64,000 bases of DNA from an uncultured Pseudomonadota bacterium (GCA_903828595.1 CAIKMS010000033.1:283170-347169); one strand, 5' to 3'; counted from the stretch's first letter, positions 52,451-62,548 are shown. Notes: generated from the letters alone by a model not told the origin. Program-made: numbers and translations.

Positions 52451-53926
52451 ATGCGTACCTCGCTCGCAGCCGCCACTGTCCTGGCGTTAGCCACCGCGCT
52501 CTTGTCGAGTTGTGCGGTCGGACCGGACTTTCACGCCCCGACTGCGTCATCCGCACAAAGCTATACGCCTACCCCAGTGCCCTCGCAGACTGGAGCGAGC
52601 GATGTTCTGGCCGGACAGGCGCAGGTCTTGGATCCGACACAGTCTTTGCCCGCTGATTGGTGGGTCGTGTTTCATAATGAGGCGCTGGATGGGTTAGTAC
52701 GACTGGGCTTAGATAACAGCCCATCGATTCAGGCAGCACGGCAGGCACTAAAAGCTGCTGAAGAGACCTACGATGCGCAAACGGCATCCTTGTTTTTCCC
52801 GAGTGCCAACGCGCAATTAGGTGCCACCCGCCAACGTTTATCACCGGCCACTTTTGGTCAGCCTAATGCCCCGGCAGCCATCTATAACCTTTACAGCGGC
52901 TCGGTAGGCGTTACCTACCGCCCGGATGTTTTCGGTGGAAGCCGTCGGATTGCTGAGGGGTATCAAGCGGCAGTCGATTTTCAACGCTATGAATTAGAAG
53001 CTGCGTACTTGTCGTTAACGGCCAATCTGGTGACCACTGCTATTGGTCAGGCCTCGTTGCGTGCCCAACTTGCAGCGACCCAACAGATGCTCGCGAGTCA
53101 GCAGTCTACTCTGGCGATTGTTGAGAGCCGAGCCAAGGCCGGAGCCGCCTCTAAAGCCGATGTACTGGCTCAACAAGCCCAAGTGGCTTTGACTCAGGCT
53201 CAACTGCCACCCCTGCAAAAAGCCTTGAGCCAAACCGGACATCGTTTAGCCGTGTTGGTGGGTCAGTCACCCAGTTACGATCAGATTCCAGACTTTGAGC
53301 TGAGCGGTTTTGCGTTACCCGGTCAGTTGCCCGTCAGCCTGCCTTCGGAACTCGTGCACAACCGACCCGATATTCAGGCCGCCGAGGCGCAATTGCATCA
53401 AGCCAGTGCCAATGTCGGTGTGGCAACCGCTAACCTGTACCCGCAGCTGAACCTGTCTGCCAGCATCGGGGCGCAAAGTGCAACAACCGGTACCTTGCTG
53501 GATGCGGCCTCTAGAGCCTGGTCGCTGGGAGCTGGTGTCACACAACCCCTCTTTCATGCCGGTGAGTTACTGGCAAGGCGCAAAGCGGCGCAGGCGCAAT
53601 ACGAAGCGGCGCGGGCTAGCTACCAGGGAACGGTGCTTGCCGCTTTCCAACAGGTTGCCGATACCTTGCGTGCAATTCAGTGGGATGCCACTGCTCTACA
53701 GGCGGCGGCTGAAGCCAATTCCGTGGCCCAACAATCGTTGGCGCTGACGCAGTCTCAGTACGTTGCCGGAGCCGTGAGTTACCTCACCTTACTCAATGCG
53801 CAGCGCGTGGCTTTAGATGCCAGTCGAAACTTGGTGCAGGCACAGGCCTTGCGCTTCACGGATTCAGCGACTTTGTACGCCGCCCTAGGTGGTGGCTGGT
53901 GGAATCGTGCCGAAGGCACGAAGTGA
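52451..53926 (+). CDS. RND outer-membrane efflux lipoprotein (NodT/OprM type)
   Basis: This 491-residue TolC-like channel has a lipoprotein signal ending in LLSSC (Cys19) followed by AVGPDFHAPT, the usual mature start of NodT-type factors. Two coiled-coil repeats follow (ALDGLVRLGLDNSPSIQAARQAL; LHQASANVGVATANLYPQLNLSASIG). It carries substrates across the outer membrane. The ATG at 52451, with AGGA upstream, is used rather than an in-frame ATG at 52430 inside the tetR gene. Confidence 0.94.
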   Translation: MRTSLAAATVLALATALLSSCAVGPDFHAPTASSAQSYTPTPVPSQTGASDVLAGQAQVLDPTQSLPADWWVVFHNEALDGLVRLGLDNSPSIQAARQALKAAEETYDAQTASLFFPSANAQLGATRQRLSPATFGQPNAPAAIYNLYSGSVGVTYRPDVFGGSRRIAEGYQAAVDFQRYELEAAYLSLTANLVTTAIGQASLRAQLAATQQMLASQQSTLAIVESRAKAGAASKADVLAQQAQVALTQAQLPPLQKALSQTGHRLAVLVGQSPSYDQIPDFELSGFALPGQLPVSLPSELVHNRPDIQAAEAQLHQASANVGVATANLYPQLNLSASIGAQSATTGTLLDAASRAWSLGAGVTQPLFHAGELLARRKAAQAQYEAARASYQGTVLAAFQQVADTLRAIQWDATALQAAAEANSVAQQSLALTQSQYVAGAVSYLTLLNAQRVALDASRNLVQAQALRFTDSATLYAALGGGWWNRAEGTK

Positions 53927-53978
53927 CTGTTTTTTTAACTACTAATTTTTTTCGTACAAGCTTTAAGGTGACCGGACC

Positions 53979-55109
53979 ATGACCAATAAATTGGCGCGGC
54001 GTTTAATCATTGTGGTGGCTAGCGTTGCCATTGGTGGCACCGCCTATTTCTTAGGCACCCAGGCGCTACACGAATACTTCAAAAAGAAGTTCTCTCCTGG
54101 GGCACCGGGGCCGGTCACGGTCACGGCCATCAAGGCCGAGTTGTCCGCATGGCAGCCAGAATTAACGACGGTGGGCACGCTGCGTGCATACCGTGGCGTG
54201 GAAATCGCGCCCGAAGTGGCAGGGCTTGTGCGGGTCGTGCAGTTTACCTCGGGTCAGGCTGTAAAAGCCGGTGAGGTCTTAGTGGAGCTTAACCATGACG
54301 CCGACTCTGCTCAGTTGACCGCGCTGGAAGCGGCAGCTGACCTGGCTGACATTGTCCTTAAGCGAGACACCGTGCAGTTTCAAGCACAGGCTATTAGCCA
54401 GGCTCAGATGGATGTCGATACGGCCGATCTGAAGAGCAAGCGTGCACAAGTCGCCACTCAGCGAGCGTTAGTTGAAAAGAAAATCTTGCGCGCGCCTTTC
54501 GCGGGTCGCGTGGGTATTCGTACAGTGAACCCGGGTCAATATATTAACGCGGGTGAGAAGATTGTGACCTTACAGGCTATCAATCCAATCCTGGTGGATT
54601 TCAGCGTGCCTCAACAAGATGCTTCACGCGTCGCCCAAGGTGGCACGGTGGCATTGGAGTCTGATGCCTTTGCCGGCACAGCATTTACCGGAAAGGTCAG
54701 TGCCGTGAACCCGCGTGTTGATCCTTCGACACGAAATATCCAGATCGAGGGCGCGGTCGCAAACAATACTCAGGCGTTATTGCCGGGTATGTTTGTGCGC
54801 GTGCGTCTGGCTTCAGGATCTGCAACTGACCAAGTGACCCTGCCACAGTCGGCGATTACCTACAGCGCCTACGGATCCAGTGTTTACGTCATTAAAGAGG
54901 GAGAGGCCGGTAAACCTGCAGTGGCGGATGAAGTATTCGTCAAAACCGGTGCGACTCGTGGTGATCAGGTGGTTATCACCAAGGGTGTGAGCGCTGGTCA
55001 GATGGTGGTGACGAGCGGTCAGATGAAGCTCAAACCTGGCAGCCAGGTCAAGATCGACAATAGCGTTTCGCCGAAGAACGACCCTAACCCAGCTCCTCAG
55101 GAGCAGTGA
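53979..55109 (+). CDS. RND periplasmic adaptor (membrane fusion protein)
   Basis: This 376-residue adaptor has one N-terminal membrane segment (LIIVVASVAIGGTAYFLG). It has a lipoyl-like half (VEIAPEVAGLVRVVQFTSGQAVKAGEVLVELN), a short helical hairpin, and the second lipoyl half RAPFAGRVGIRTVNPGQYINAGEKIVTLQ. A beta-barrel with NPRVDPSTRNIQIEGAV completes it. It bridges the pump and outer-membrane channel. It stands 52 bases after the channel gene and 10 before the pump gene, with AAGGTGA upstream. Confidence 0.95.
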   Translation: MTNKLARRLIIVVASVAIGGTAYFLGTQALHEYFKKKFSPGAPGPVTVTAIKAELSAWQPELTTVGTLRAYRGVEIAPEVAGLVRVVQFTSGQAVKAGEVLVELNHDADSAQLTALEAAADLADIVLKRDTVQFQAQAISQAQMDVDTADLKSKRAQVATQRALVEKKILRAPFAGRVGIRTVNPGQYINAGEKIVTLQAINPILVDFSVPQQDASRVAQGGTVALESDAFAGTAFTGKVSAVNPRVDPSTRNIQIEGAVANNTQALLPGMFVRVRLASGSATDQVTLPQSAITYSAYGSSVYVIKEGEAGKPAVADEVFVKTGATRGDQVVITKGVSAGQMVVTSGQMKLKPGSQVKIDNSVSPKNDPNPAPQEQ

Positions 55110-55119
55110 GTACCTCGCC

Positions 55120-58100
55120 ATGAAGTTCACCGATATCTTCATTCAACGGCCGGTGCTGGCCTCGGTAGTCAGTCTGCTGCTGCTGGTTTTGGGCATACGT
55201 TCCGTGATGGACCTGCCCGTTAGTCAGTATCCGGAGACGGAAAACGCCGTGGTGACCATCACCACGGCCTACTACGGCGCCGATGCGGCAACTATCGCCG
55301 GATTCATTACCCAGCCGTTAGAGGGGGCGATTGCTCAGGCGCAGGGCATCGATTATCTCTCCAGCTCCAGCAGTGCGGGCGTGTCAGTGATCACCGCGAC
55401 GCTGAGGCTGAACTATGATTCAAACCGCGCGCTGACGGAAATCAACACGAAAGTGAACGCGGTTCGTAACCAACTTCCTCCTCAGGCACAGCAGCCGGTG
55501 TTGTCCGTTCAAATCGGGCAGCAAACGGATGCGATGTACATTGGTTTTACCAGCGACACTTTGCCGTCCAATGGGTTGACAGATTACATGCAGCGCGTAG
55601 TCAAACCCAAGTTTGATGCGTTGCCGGGTGTGCAAACAGCGGAGGTCATCGGTGGTCGCCAGTTTGCCCTTCGTGCTTGGCTGGATCCAGCCCGGATGGC
55701 TGCTGTTGGTGTGGCCGCTAATGACGTTTATGCTGCCTTGGCAAGCAATAATTACATTGCAGCTATTGGTACGGCTAAAGGCCAGTCTGTCAGCGTGGAT
55801 CTTACGGCGGCTACGGACCTGCACACCGAAGAGGAGTTTAAACAGCTCATTGTGCGCCAGCAGAACGGTGCCATTGTACGACTGAAAGACATCGCAACCG
55901 TCGTTTTAGGTGCTGAGAACTACGATCTCAGCGTAGCTTTTAGCGGTAAGCGCGCGGTCTTTTTAGGCATTAAAGTCGCGCCTAAAGCTAACCTGCTGAA
56001 TGTTGCGAAGAGCGTTCGTGATGGATTCCCAGAAATTGCCTCGCAGCTACCCAGCGGTTTTCATGCCAGCATCGTCTATGACTCGACGGTTTTTGTGGTT
56101 AGCTCAATTGATGAGGTAGCTAAGACCCTTCTTGAGGCCATGTTGATCGTGACCGTGGTGATCTTCCTTTTTCTGGGCGATCCACGCGCGGTATTTGTGC
56201 CGTTAGTGGCCATGCCACTGTCACTGATTGGTGCTTTCTTCATCATGTCTTTGCTGGGTTACTCCATTAATCTACTCACGTTGTTAGCTCTCGTGCTGGC
56301 CATTGGGCTGGTTGTTGATGACGCTATCATCGTAGTGGAGAACGTTGACCGACATTTACAGGAAGGAATGTCCGCGATGGATGCGGCCATAAAGGCAGCG
56401 CGTGAATTAGGTGGGCCTATTATCGCGATGACGGTGGTTCTAGTTGCCGTCTACGTGCCGATCGGCTTCCAGGGTGGTTTGACCGGGGCCCTATTTACGC
56501 AGTTCGCTTTTACTCTGGCCGCGGCCGTTACCGTATCGGGCGTCGTTGCTCTGACTCTGTCTCCTGTGATGTGCGCCTGGGTGTTTAAAAATCATAAGGG
56601 CGAGAGCTGGCTGGTTAAGAAGATCAATCACGTGCTAGATGGCTGGCGCAATTCTTATCAACAGCGACTGGCCGGTGCCTTAGAGACTTGGCCGGCAACC
56701 GTATTACTGGGCGGCTTGTTGCTTATTGGCGCCGGACTTTTGTTTGCTAACTCGCGTTTTGAGTTAGCTCCAGAGGAAGACCAAGGCAACGTTCTGGCGT
56801 CTATGACGGGTCCGCCGAATGCGACAGCTGCGCAGATGTTGGAGTATACCCATCAGCTTCAGGCGAAGGCCGAAGCCCTGCCCGAGTACCAGAACAGCTT
56901 CCAGATCAGCGGTGTTCCGACCGTGAATGGCGGATTTGGCGGTATCTTGTTCAAACCGTGGGATCAGCGTAAGCGGTCGGCTCGTGAACTTCAGCAAGTA
57001 CTGCAAAAAGAGTGGGATGGCATTGCTGGCGTGAAGGTGGCTGCCTTTCAGTTTCCACCCTTGCCAGGTGCTCAGGGTTACCCGATTCAGTTCGTTATTA
57101 CCTCCACTGAGCCGTTTCAAAATCTGAGCGTCGTGGCTAACGAAGTCCGTGAAAAAGCGATGAAAAGTGGTTTGTTCTACTTCCTGGACTCCGACTTGAA
57201 GATTGATAAGCCGCAGTCAACGCTGGAGATCGATCGTGATAAGGCCGCCTTGTTGGGGCTGTCCGCGCAAGACATCGGCGCTGCCTTGGGCAGTGCGCTG
57301 GGCGGAGGATACGTCAACTACTTCTCTATCGACGGGCGCTCGTATCGTGTCATTCCGCAAGTCTTGCAGAAAGATCGTATGAATGCCTCCCAGGTCTTGG
57401 ACTTTTATCTGCGTACGCCGGACGGCTCGCTGGTGACTGCCAGTACGGTGGCTAGCCTTAAGACGTCGGTGGTACCGCAGGCAATTAACCGCTTTCAGCA
57501 GTTGAACTCCGCCACGATTGGTGGTGTGTCCGGTGCATCCCAAGGCGAGGCTTTAACGTTCCTGACCAAGACGTTGCACGAAGTCGCCCCCAGTGGCTAT
57601 AACGTGGACTACGCAGGTCAGAGTCGTCAGTTTGTCCGGGGCTCTGGTGGTTTTATTGCCACGTTGATTTTCGCCATCATCATTGTGTTCCTGGCCCTTT
57701 CCGCACAATTTGAAAGCTTCCGAGATCCTGTCGTGATCCTGGTGTCTGTGCCGATGGCGCTTTTTGGTGCGCTGTTGTTTGTGTACTTAGGCGTGGTTTC
57801 CATCAACATTTATACCCAGGTTGGACTGGTGACCCTAATGGGTTTGATCAGTAAACACGGCATTTTAATTGTGCAATTCGCGAATGATTTGCAGCGTGAA
57901 GGTAAGTCCAAAGTGGATGCCATTACTCATGCCGCAGCCGTTCGGTTGAGACCCATTCTAATGACCACCGCGGCCATGGTTCTGGGCGTACTTCCGTTGG
58001 TAATTGCCTCCGGTGCCGGTGCGGCTGGTCGTCAGGCGATGGGTATTGTGTTGTTTACCGGCCTTTCGATTGGAACCTTGTTCACCCTCTACATTGTTCC

Positions 58101-58170
58101 TGCCATGTACGTGTTTATTGGCGCGGACCACGGCCACGATGCGCCTCGTGATCCGATTCTACCCATGTAG
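55120..58170 (+). CDS. RND multidrug efflux pump subunit
   Basis: This 1016-residue inner-membrane proton-driven exporter of the AcrB/MexF class has ~12 membrane helices. The opening MKFTDIFIQRPVLASVVSLLLLVLG and the TM4 proton-relay pair in LAIGLVVDDAIIVVENVDRH are diagnostic. Also diagnostic are the repeated periplasmic porter domains and a second-half LVTLMGLISKHGILIVQFAND. It should expel lipophilic compounds with the adaptor and channel encoded upstream. Substrates cannot be predicted. The gene appears full length. Confidence 0.96.
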   Translation: MKFTDIFIQRPVLASVVSLLLLVLGIRSVMDLPVSQYPETENAVVTITTAYYGADAATIAGFITQPLEGAIAQAQGIDYLSSSSSAGVSVITATLRLNYDSNRALTEINTKVNAVRNQLPPQAQQPVLSVQIGQQTDAMYIGFTSDTLPSNGLTDYMQRVVKPKFDALPGVQTAEVIGGRQFALRAWLDPARMAAVGVAANDVYAALASNNYIAAIGTAKGQSVSVDLTAATDLHTEEEFKQLIVRQQNGAIVRLKDIATVVLGAENYDLSVAFSGKRAVFLGIKVAPKANLLNVAKSVRDGFPEIASQLPSGFHASIVYDSTVFVVSSIDEVAKTLLEAMLIVTVVIFLFLGDPRAVFVPLVAMPLSLIGAFFIMSLLGYSINLLTLLALVLAIGLVVDDAIIVVENVDRHLQEGMSAMDAAIKAARELGGPIIAMTVVLVAVYVPIGFQGGLTGALFTQFAFTLAAAVTVSGVVALTLSPVMCAWVFKNHKGESWLVKKINHVLDGWRNSYQQRLAGALETWPATVLLGGLLLIGAGLLFANSRFELAPEEDQGNVLASMTGPPNATAAQMLEYTHQLQAKAEALPEYQNSFQISGVPTVNGGFGGILFKPWDQRKRSARELQQVLQKEWDGIAGVKVAAFQFPPLPGAQGYPIQFVITSTEPFQNLSVVANEVREKAMKSGLFYFLDSDLKIDKPQSTLEIDRDKAALLGLSAQDIGAALGSALGGGYVNYFSIDGRSYRVIPQVLQKDRMNASQVLDFYLRTPDGSLVTASTVASLKTSVVPQAINRFQQLNSATIGGVSGASQGEALTFLTKTLHEVAPSGYNVDYAGQSRQFVRGSGGFIATLIFAIIIVFLALSAQFESFRDPVVILVSVPMALFGALLFVYLGVVSINIYTQVGLVTLMGLISKHGILIVQFANDLQREGKSKVDAITHAAAVRLRPILMTTAAMVLGVLPLVIASGAGAAGRQAMGIVLFTGLSIGTLFTLYIVPAMYVFIGADHGHDAPRDPILPM

Positions 58171-58180
58171 TGGTTGACAT

Positions 58181-58207
58181 CCCCGGCCTAACTCTTCTGG
58201 GCCGGGG
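58181..58207. terminator. Hairpin after the RND operon
   Basis: CCCCGGCC and GGCCGGGG form an 8-bp stem around an 11-base loop, 10 bases after the pump stop, followed by TTATC. It lies between convergent genes and may serve both. Confidence 0.55.
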
Positions 58208-58235
58208 TTATCAATGAGTTGAAATAACGGCGATA

Positions 58236-58997
58236 TCAGCGCAGCCAGTGAATTTCTTGGGCTGTGCGCGTGCCGATCAGGCATTGCGACAGACTCAGCG
58301 GAGTTTCCGCGGCACGCGGTCCCAGCATCCGGCGGCCTGCCATGATCTCCGCGTACTCCTGGGGGTAAACGGGCACTTGTTGAGGGTTACCCAAGCCCTG
58401 CGGTTGCAGGGGTAGGTTGGTTCGTAGGTCGTATCGATCCGAAGCACCCAAGGCATGCAGGATCTCGTGGCTAATAACCACGTTGTTGCTGCCGGCCATT
58501 TGAGGGGTGGCAAATGCGTGCACAACGCCAATCAGGCCTGGTTTCAGCCCTAATGAATGGGGTACGGCCGGCATGATTTTCGGGTCGTGAAAAATCACAA
58601 AAACCCGAATCAGACCATCCCCCTGATGACTGTTTTGCCAAGCGTAATAGCGAAGCGACAGGCTCCACAAAATGACATCTAAAGTACGCTCATCTAAAGG
58701 AGGGGCGGGAGGCACGTCACTGACGCCGGTATAGACTCGGACTTGCACTGGGTGAGGCAGCGACAAGTGGTATCGCTGGGCCTCGTCGGAAAAAAATTGC
58801 TCAATATCCGTGTAATCGCCGGCGGTTAAGCCCTTAACATACTGCGAAGTCCGAGAGCTTGTGTCGCCTATGATCGGGTAAATAGCGATGGTTGCTGATT
58901 CTTTCCAGGAAGAGATGCGATATTCATTAAGCCAGGCTGCACTGGCTACCGAGGCTAGGATGACCAGCAGTAGGCAGACCCGTATCCACTTCCACAC
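58236..58997 (-). CDS. Membrane-anchored putative zinc metallopeptidase
   Basis: This 253-residue protein has an N-terminal membrane anchor (VCLLLVILASVASAAWL) and a periplasmic body. The body contains HEILHALGASDRYD, an HExxH zinc motif followed at normal distance by an Asp that may be a third ligand. Other features are IFHDPKIMPAVPHSLGL and QEYAEIMAGRRMLGP. I do not recognise the family by name. It resembles predicted gluzincin- or metzincin-like proteins with unknown substrates. It is convergent with the pump gene. Confidence 0.7.
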   Translation of the reverse strand: MWKWIRVCLLLVILASVASAAWLNEYRISSWKESATIAIYPIIGDTSSRTSQYVKGLTAGDYTDIEQFFSDEAQRYHLSLPHPVQVRVYTGVSDVPPAPPLDERTLDVILWSLSLRYYAWQNSHQGDGLIRVFVIFHDPKIMPAVPHSLGLKPGLIGVVHAFATPQMAGSNNVVISHEILHALGASDRYDLRTNLPLQPQGLGNPQQVPVYPQEYAEIMAGRRMLGPRAAETPLSLSQCLIGTRTAQEIHWLR

Positions 58998-59060
58998 GGC
59001 TAAACCTCCCCCGACGGACAGATCATTTTATAGAAAGCACCATCAAGGACGATCGCTGAC

Positions 59061-59633
59061 ATGACCGTTTCTCCGTTGACCGAGGCTGCAGACCGAAATC
59101 GTTGCCGCTGGTGCACGGCGGATCCACTCTACGTCAAATATCATGACGAGGAATGGGGTGTTCCGTTACACGATTCGCAGACGCTGTTTGAATTACTTTG
59201 TCTTGAGGGTGCCCAAGCGGGCTTAAGCTGGTGGACGGTGCTTCAAAAGCGGGAGGGCTACAGACGAGCTTTTCAGGGATTTAACCCTGAGATTATGGCT
59301 GTCATGACATCTGCCGATGTAGATAGACTCATGCAGGATAAAGGTATTGTTCGGCATCGCTTGAAAATTGAGGCGTGCGTGGGCAACGCGCGGGCCTATC
59401 TACAGCTAGTCAAACACCTAGGGCCTTTCCACCAGTGGATCTGGCAATTTGCACCCCCGGTACGTGTGACCACTCTGGATTCCATTCCCACCCAGACGGC
59501 GGAAAGCTTAGCGATGAGTAAGTCCTTAAAAAGGGCCGGCTTTCGTTTTGTCGGACCAACGATTTGTTATGCCTTCATGCAGGCGGCAGGACTGGTCTCT
59601 GATCACGAGGTTGGCTGTTGGCGCCGTAGCTGA
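59061..59633 (+). CDS. tag: DNA-3-methyladenine glycosylase I
   Basis: This 190-residue base-excision repair enzyme removes 3-methyladenine from alkylated DNA. Its zinc-binding and catalytic signatures are visible: NRCRWCTADPLYVKYHDEEWG, LCLEGAQAGLSWWTVLQKREGYR, FVGPTICYAFMQAAGLVSDHEVGC. Its length matches Tag. It is divergent from the metallopeptidase-like gene across 63 bases and ends in a strong hairpin. Confidence 0.96.
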   Translation: MTVSPLTEAADRNRCRWCTADPLYVKYHDEEWGVPLHDSQTLFELLCLEGAQAGLSWWTVLQKREGYRRAFQGFNPEIMAVMTSADVDRLMQDKGIVRHRLKIEACVGNARAYLQLVKHLGPFHQWIWQFAPPVRVTTLDSIPTQTAESLAMSKSLKRAGFRFVGPTICYAFMQAAGLVSDHEVGCWRRS

Positions 59634-59670
59634 AAGGCCAACTTGCAGTTATGTTTGCGCCGAACACAAG

Positions 59671-59701
59671 ACAGGCGGATGGCTACGTGCCATCCGCCTG
59701 T
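59671..59701. terminator. Bidirectional 12-bp hairpin between tag and the TonB receptor gene
   Basis: ACAGGCGGATGG and CCATCCGCCTGT pair perfectly around CTACGTG. The two flanking genes converge on it, so it probably terminates both. It is trailed by TTTCAG on the plus strand. Confidence 0.75.
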
Positions 59702-59708
59702 TTCAGTG

Positions 59709-62279
59709 TTACCGGCGGTAGGTCATCGACAGGCCGAACGTACGCGGTCTGAACGTGAATTCACGCGGCAGTCGCGAGGTGTTTGACACACCCGGATCAA
59801 TCGTCCAGCTGTAGTTAGTGACCGTATGGGTATCGGTTAGGTTGTCGATAAAGGCTGAAAATTGCCACGCACCGAAGGTCATACCGGCACGCGCTGAGGC
59901 AAAGTTGGTGGATCGCAAAGTGTAGTTGGCGCAGTCAAATTGCAGGGTCCTGCCTGAATTATTATCTGCGCAACTTAAGCCCAGAGCGCTACCCGTTGCT
60001 ACCTGACCGTCCTGGTTCGGTGCGGGCCAATTTGCTTTGCTTTGATACTCGTCATCAATACGTAAGAACGACTCGCGTTCAAACAGTGAGAAACGATACT
60101 CAAGGCCCAAGCTCAACGTGACCGGTGCGCCGGGTTGAGCGCTTTGGCCTGCGATGGCATCGCCGGCTGCGACAATAGGAGTTTGTTGCGCGCTGGAGAA
60201 ACGCGAATCTTGGGTGTAGCGCGCACTGGTGTAGCCGGCTGACAAATTGCCGGTGAGGCTATCCGTCATCGCATACTCGATCTGAATATCGCCGCCCTTG
60301 GCAACAGCGGTACCCAAGTTGTCGATAAAGGAGATCTGGCAGATGGGCGGCACAACAGTCTGCTGGATATTGTTCCAGCGGATGTAGTAGATGCTGCTGG
60401 CGATTTTCAGGCGATTGTTGAAGTTATTTTTCGCACCGACCTCAAAGCTATTGACGGTATCGGAGTTGAAAGTTGTCGGAGCTTGCGTGATTCCAAAGTT
60501 TGTGAAATCCGTGCCACAGGCGGAGGCAGGGACCGGGTTGTTTGCACCACCGGGACGGAAACCTTTCGAGTAGGTGGCGTAGTACAAATTATTGCGATCG
60601 GCTTGGAAGGCCAAGCTTACCTTTGGCGTAAAGGATGTCTCTTTCTTATCGCCATTGCCGGTCTTGGTCTGTGAGAACAGTTCTGGACCGCCGGTGAGCG
60701 TATCAAATGAAAATTGTGTCTTTGAATACCGAGCGCCTAAGGTCAGTTTCCATTGGTCTGTAAAAGCGTAGGAGCCTTCACCAAACACCGCCAACTGCGT
60801 GTCCTTGGCATGGGTTTGCAGGAAATAGGAATCCGTGGGGAATCGGGGATCGTAAAGTACCGGAGCGCCGTCAGCATCGGTAAAGAAATTAGTATACGGC
60901 TGACCGGTAAGCGCCAGGCTCAGCTCAGGCAACATCGGATCATGAATCTGCTCAAGATAGGACTGCTTGTTTTGGCTGTAAAACAGACCGGTGGTCCAGA
61001 CCAGCTTCGAGTCCGGGTTGTTCGACTGCAGTCGGATTTCCTGAGTAAAGTTCCGTTGCTGGTTATCAACCGTTGCCGGCGAGCGGTAGTTGGTGAGACC
61101 ACAGGGCAGGTGCAGTCCTGCGCCATCCAACAGCGGGAATGAGTTAACGCCGGCCGGGCATCCGTTGCCACCCGGTGTGTTTAAAGCACTCACGGGGAAT
61201 ACGGGCGCTGCACCTTGTGCTTGGAAGTAACCAATATTGTAGAGAGTACCGTCATAACCGGTCGTCTCGTTGCGATGGAAATAAGACGTGTTAGAAATGA
61301 GGCGAGTTTTACCCAAATCGCCTTCGATCTTTAAGGCCGGCAGATAAAAGGTGTCTGGATCAGGCCGAGGATCCGGGTCACCGTTCACGAAGTGATGGGC
61401 ACCAGGATTGGAATACAGCGGCCAGTAATTTTCGACGGAGTTACGGTAGCGATCTTGGTAGTAGATGCTTGGAGTCACGGTCCATGCATCAGACACGGCC
61501 CAAATAGCCGAGAGACGGATCAACGTGGTTTGGTCGTAGTTGGCGTTCTTTTCTATTAGCGACTGGGTGACCGGATTGATTTGGTCAATGTAACCTCCAT
61601 CACGGCGGTACCAGACACTGGCACGAATACCCAGAGTCCCGTCAATGATAGGCGTGCCAAAAGCGCCGCCGGCTTCGTAGCTGGGTGCTCCGCCTTGAGT
61701 GAAGGAGACCTCCTCGCGGCTGTATCCACTAGTTTTGGTCAGGCTTGCAGGCGTCGTGATGAAGCGTACCGTACCGCCCTCGGAACCTGCGCCAAACAGG
61801 GTACCCTGGGGTCCGCGCAACACCTCTACGCGCTCTACGTCAAAAGACTTTGGCAGCGCCTCGTTGGGATTAAATGCCAAAGCACGAATCTGAATCGGTG
61901 TGTCGTCGATATAGATACCGGTAGTACCGGCTCCGCCGCTGGAGGCGATACCGCGAATAGAAATGTTGTTGGTACCGGAGTTATCGACGTTGACACCGGG
62001 GGTGAAGCGAGCGACGTCATTAAAGTCTTTAACACCGCGCAGGTCTAAGCTCTCTTGAGTCAGTGCCGTGACACTTAAGGCCACCTTGCTGAGGGACTCT
62101 TCATGACGCGTGGCCGTGACAATGATCTCGGTTAATCCACCACCGGACTTTTTGTCGTCATCGCTGCCGGACGGCGTCTGGGCCTGGCTGACGTTCATAC
62201 CCACCAAGGTAAGACCGAGCATCGCGCGCAGGGCAATTGCCAAAAGATGGTTTCGACCGTTAGGGCTAGTGGTGTTCAT
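59709..62279 (-). CDS. TonB-dependent outer-membrane receptor
   Basis: This 856-residue receptor has a signal peptide (LLAIALRAMLGLTLVGMNVSQAQ). A plug domain follows (GLTEIIVTATRHEESLSKVALSVTALTQESLDLRGV, then ISIRGIASSGGAGTTGIYIDDTPI, VEVLRGPQGTLFGAGSEGGTVRF). A long beta-barrel ends in the aromatic-rich FGLSMTYRR. The plug style matches receptors of sphingomonad/gammaproteobacterial type that import diverse large substrates, not only siderophores. The ATG at 62279 has GAAGGGGAATCC upstream; a longer frame is unsupported. It lies downstream of the cytochrome and amine dehydrogenase genes on the same strand. Confidence 0.94.
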   Translation of the reverse strand: MNTTSPNGRNHLLAIALRAMLGLTLVGMNVSQAQTPSGSDDDKKSGGGLTEIIVTATRHEESLSKVALSVTALTQESLDLRGVKDFNDVARFTPGVNVDNSGTNNISIRGIASSGGAGTTGIYIDDTPIQIRALAFNPNEALPKSFDVERVEVLRGPQGTLFGAGSEGGTVRFITTPASLTKTSGYSREEVSFTQGGAPSYEAGGAFGTPIIDGTLGIRASVWYRRDGGYIDQINPVTQSLIEKNANYDQTTLIRLSAIWAVSDAWTVTPSIYYQDRYRNSVENYWPLYSNPGAHHFVNGDPDPRPDPDTFYLPALKIEGDLGKTRLISNTSYFHRNETTGYDGTLYNIGYFQAQGAAPVFPVSALNTPGGNGCPAGVNSFPLLDGAGLHLPCGLTNYRSPATVDNQQRNFTQEIRLQSNNPDSKLVWTTGLFYSQNKQSYLEQIHDPMLPELSLALTGQPYTNFFTDADGAPVLYDPRFPTDSYFLQTHAKDTQLAVFGEGSYAFTDQWKLTLGARYSKTQFSFDTLTGGPELFSQTKTGNGDKKETSFTPKVSLAFQADRNNLYYATYSKGFRPGGANNPVPASACGTDFTNFGITQAPTTFNSDTVNSFEVGAKNNFNNRLKIASSIYYIRWNNIQQTVVPPICQISFIDNLGTAVAKGGDIQIEYAMTDSLTGNLSAGYTSARYTQDSRFSSAQQTPIVAAGDAIAGQSAQPGAPVTLSLGLEYRFSLFERESFLRIDDEYQSKANWPAPNQDGQVATGSALGLSCADNNSGRTLQFDCANYTLRSTNFASARAGMTFGAWQFSAFIDNLTDTHTVTNYSWTIDPGVSNTSRLPREFTFRPRTFGLSMTYRR

Positions 62280-62548
62280 GGATTCCCCTTCAATAAAGAC
62301 AGATTCGTAACTTGTAATCACTCAATCCCGCCGCATCGTCTGATTAGCGCAACACAGAGGGTTAATCCGGGTCAGGACAGCCTGCAATCATGGGCTGAAT
62401 TATGGATGTTTTTTGCAGTTTGTGCAGGACTGCATCAAGTTGTTGTTTTCCGGACACGATCTTGAGCGCGCCAAGCATTTAATGCGTTGAAGCCGAATGG
62501 CCGCTCAATCGTAAGAACTCGCCATGACGTTGAGCCCTGGCTCAGAAT

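Noticed and set aside
62414..62434. TGCAGT/ACTGCA inverted repeat upstream of the TonB receptor gene
   Set aside because: Six-base arms with a 9-base gap are expected by chance in a window this size, and no regulator is linked.
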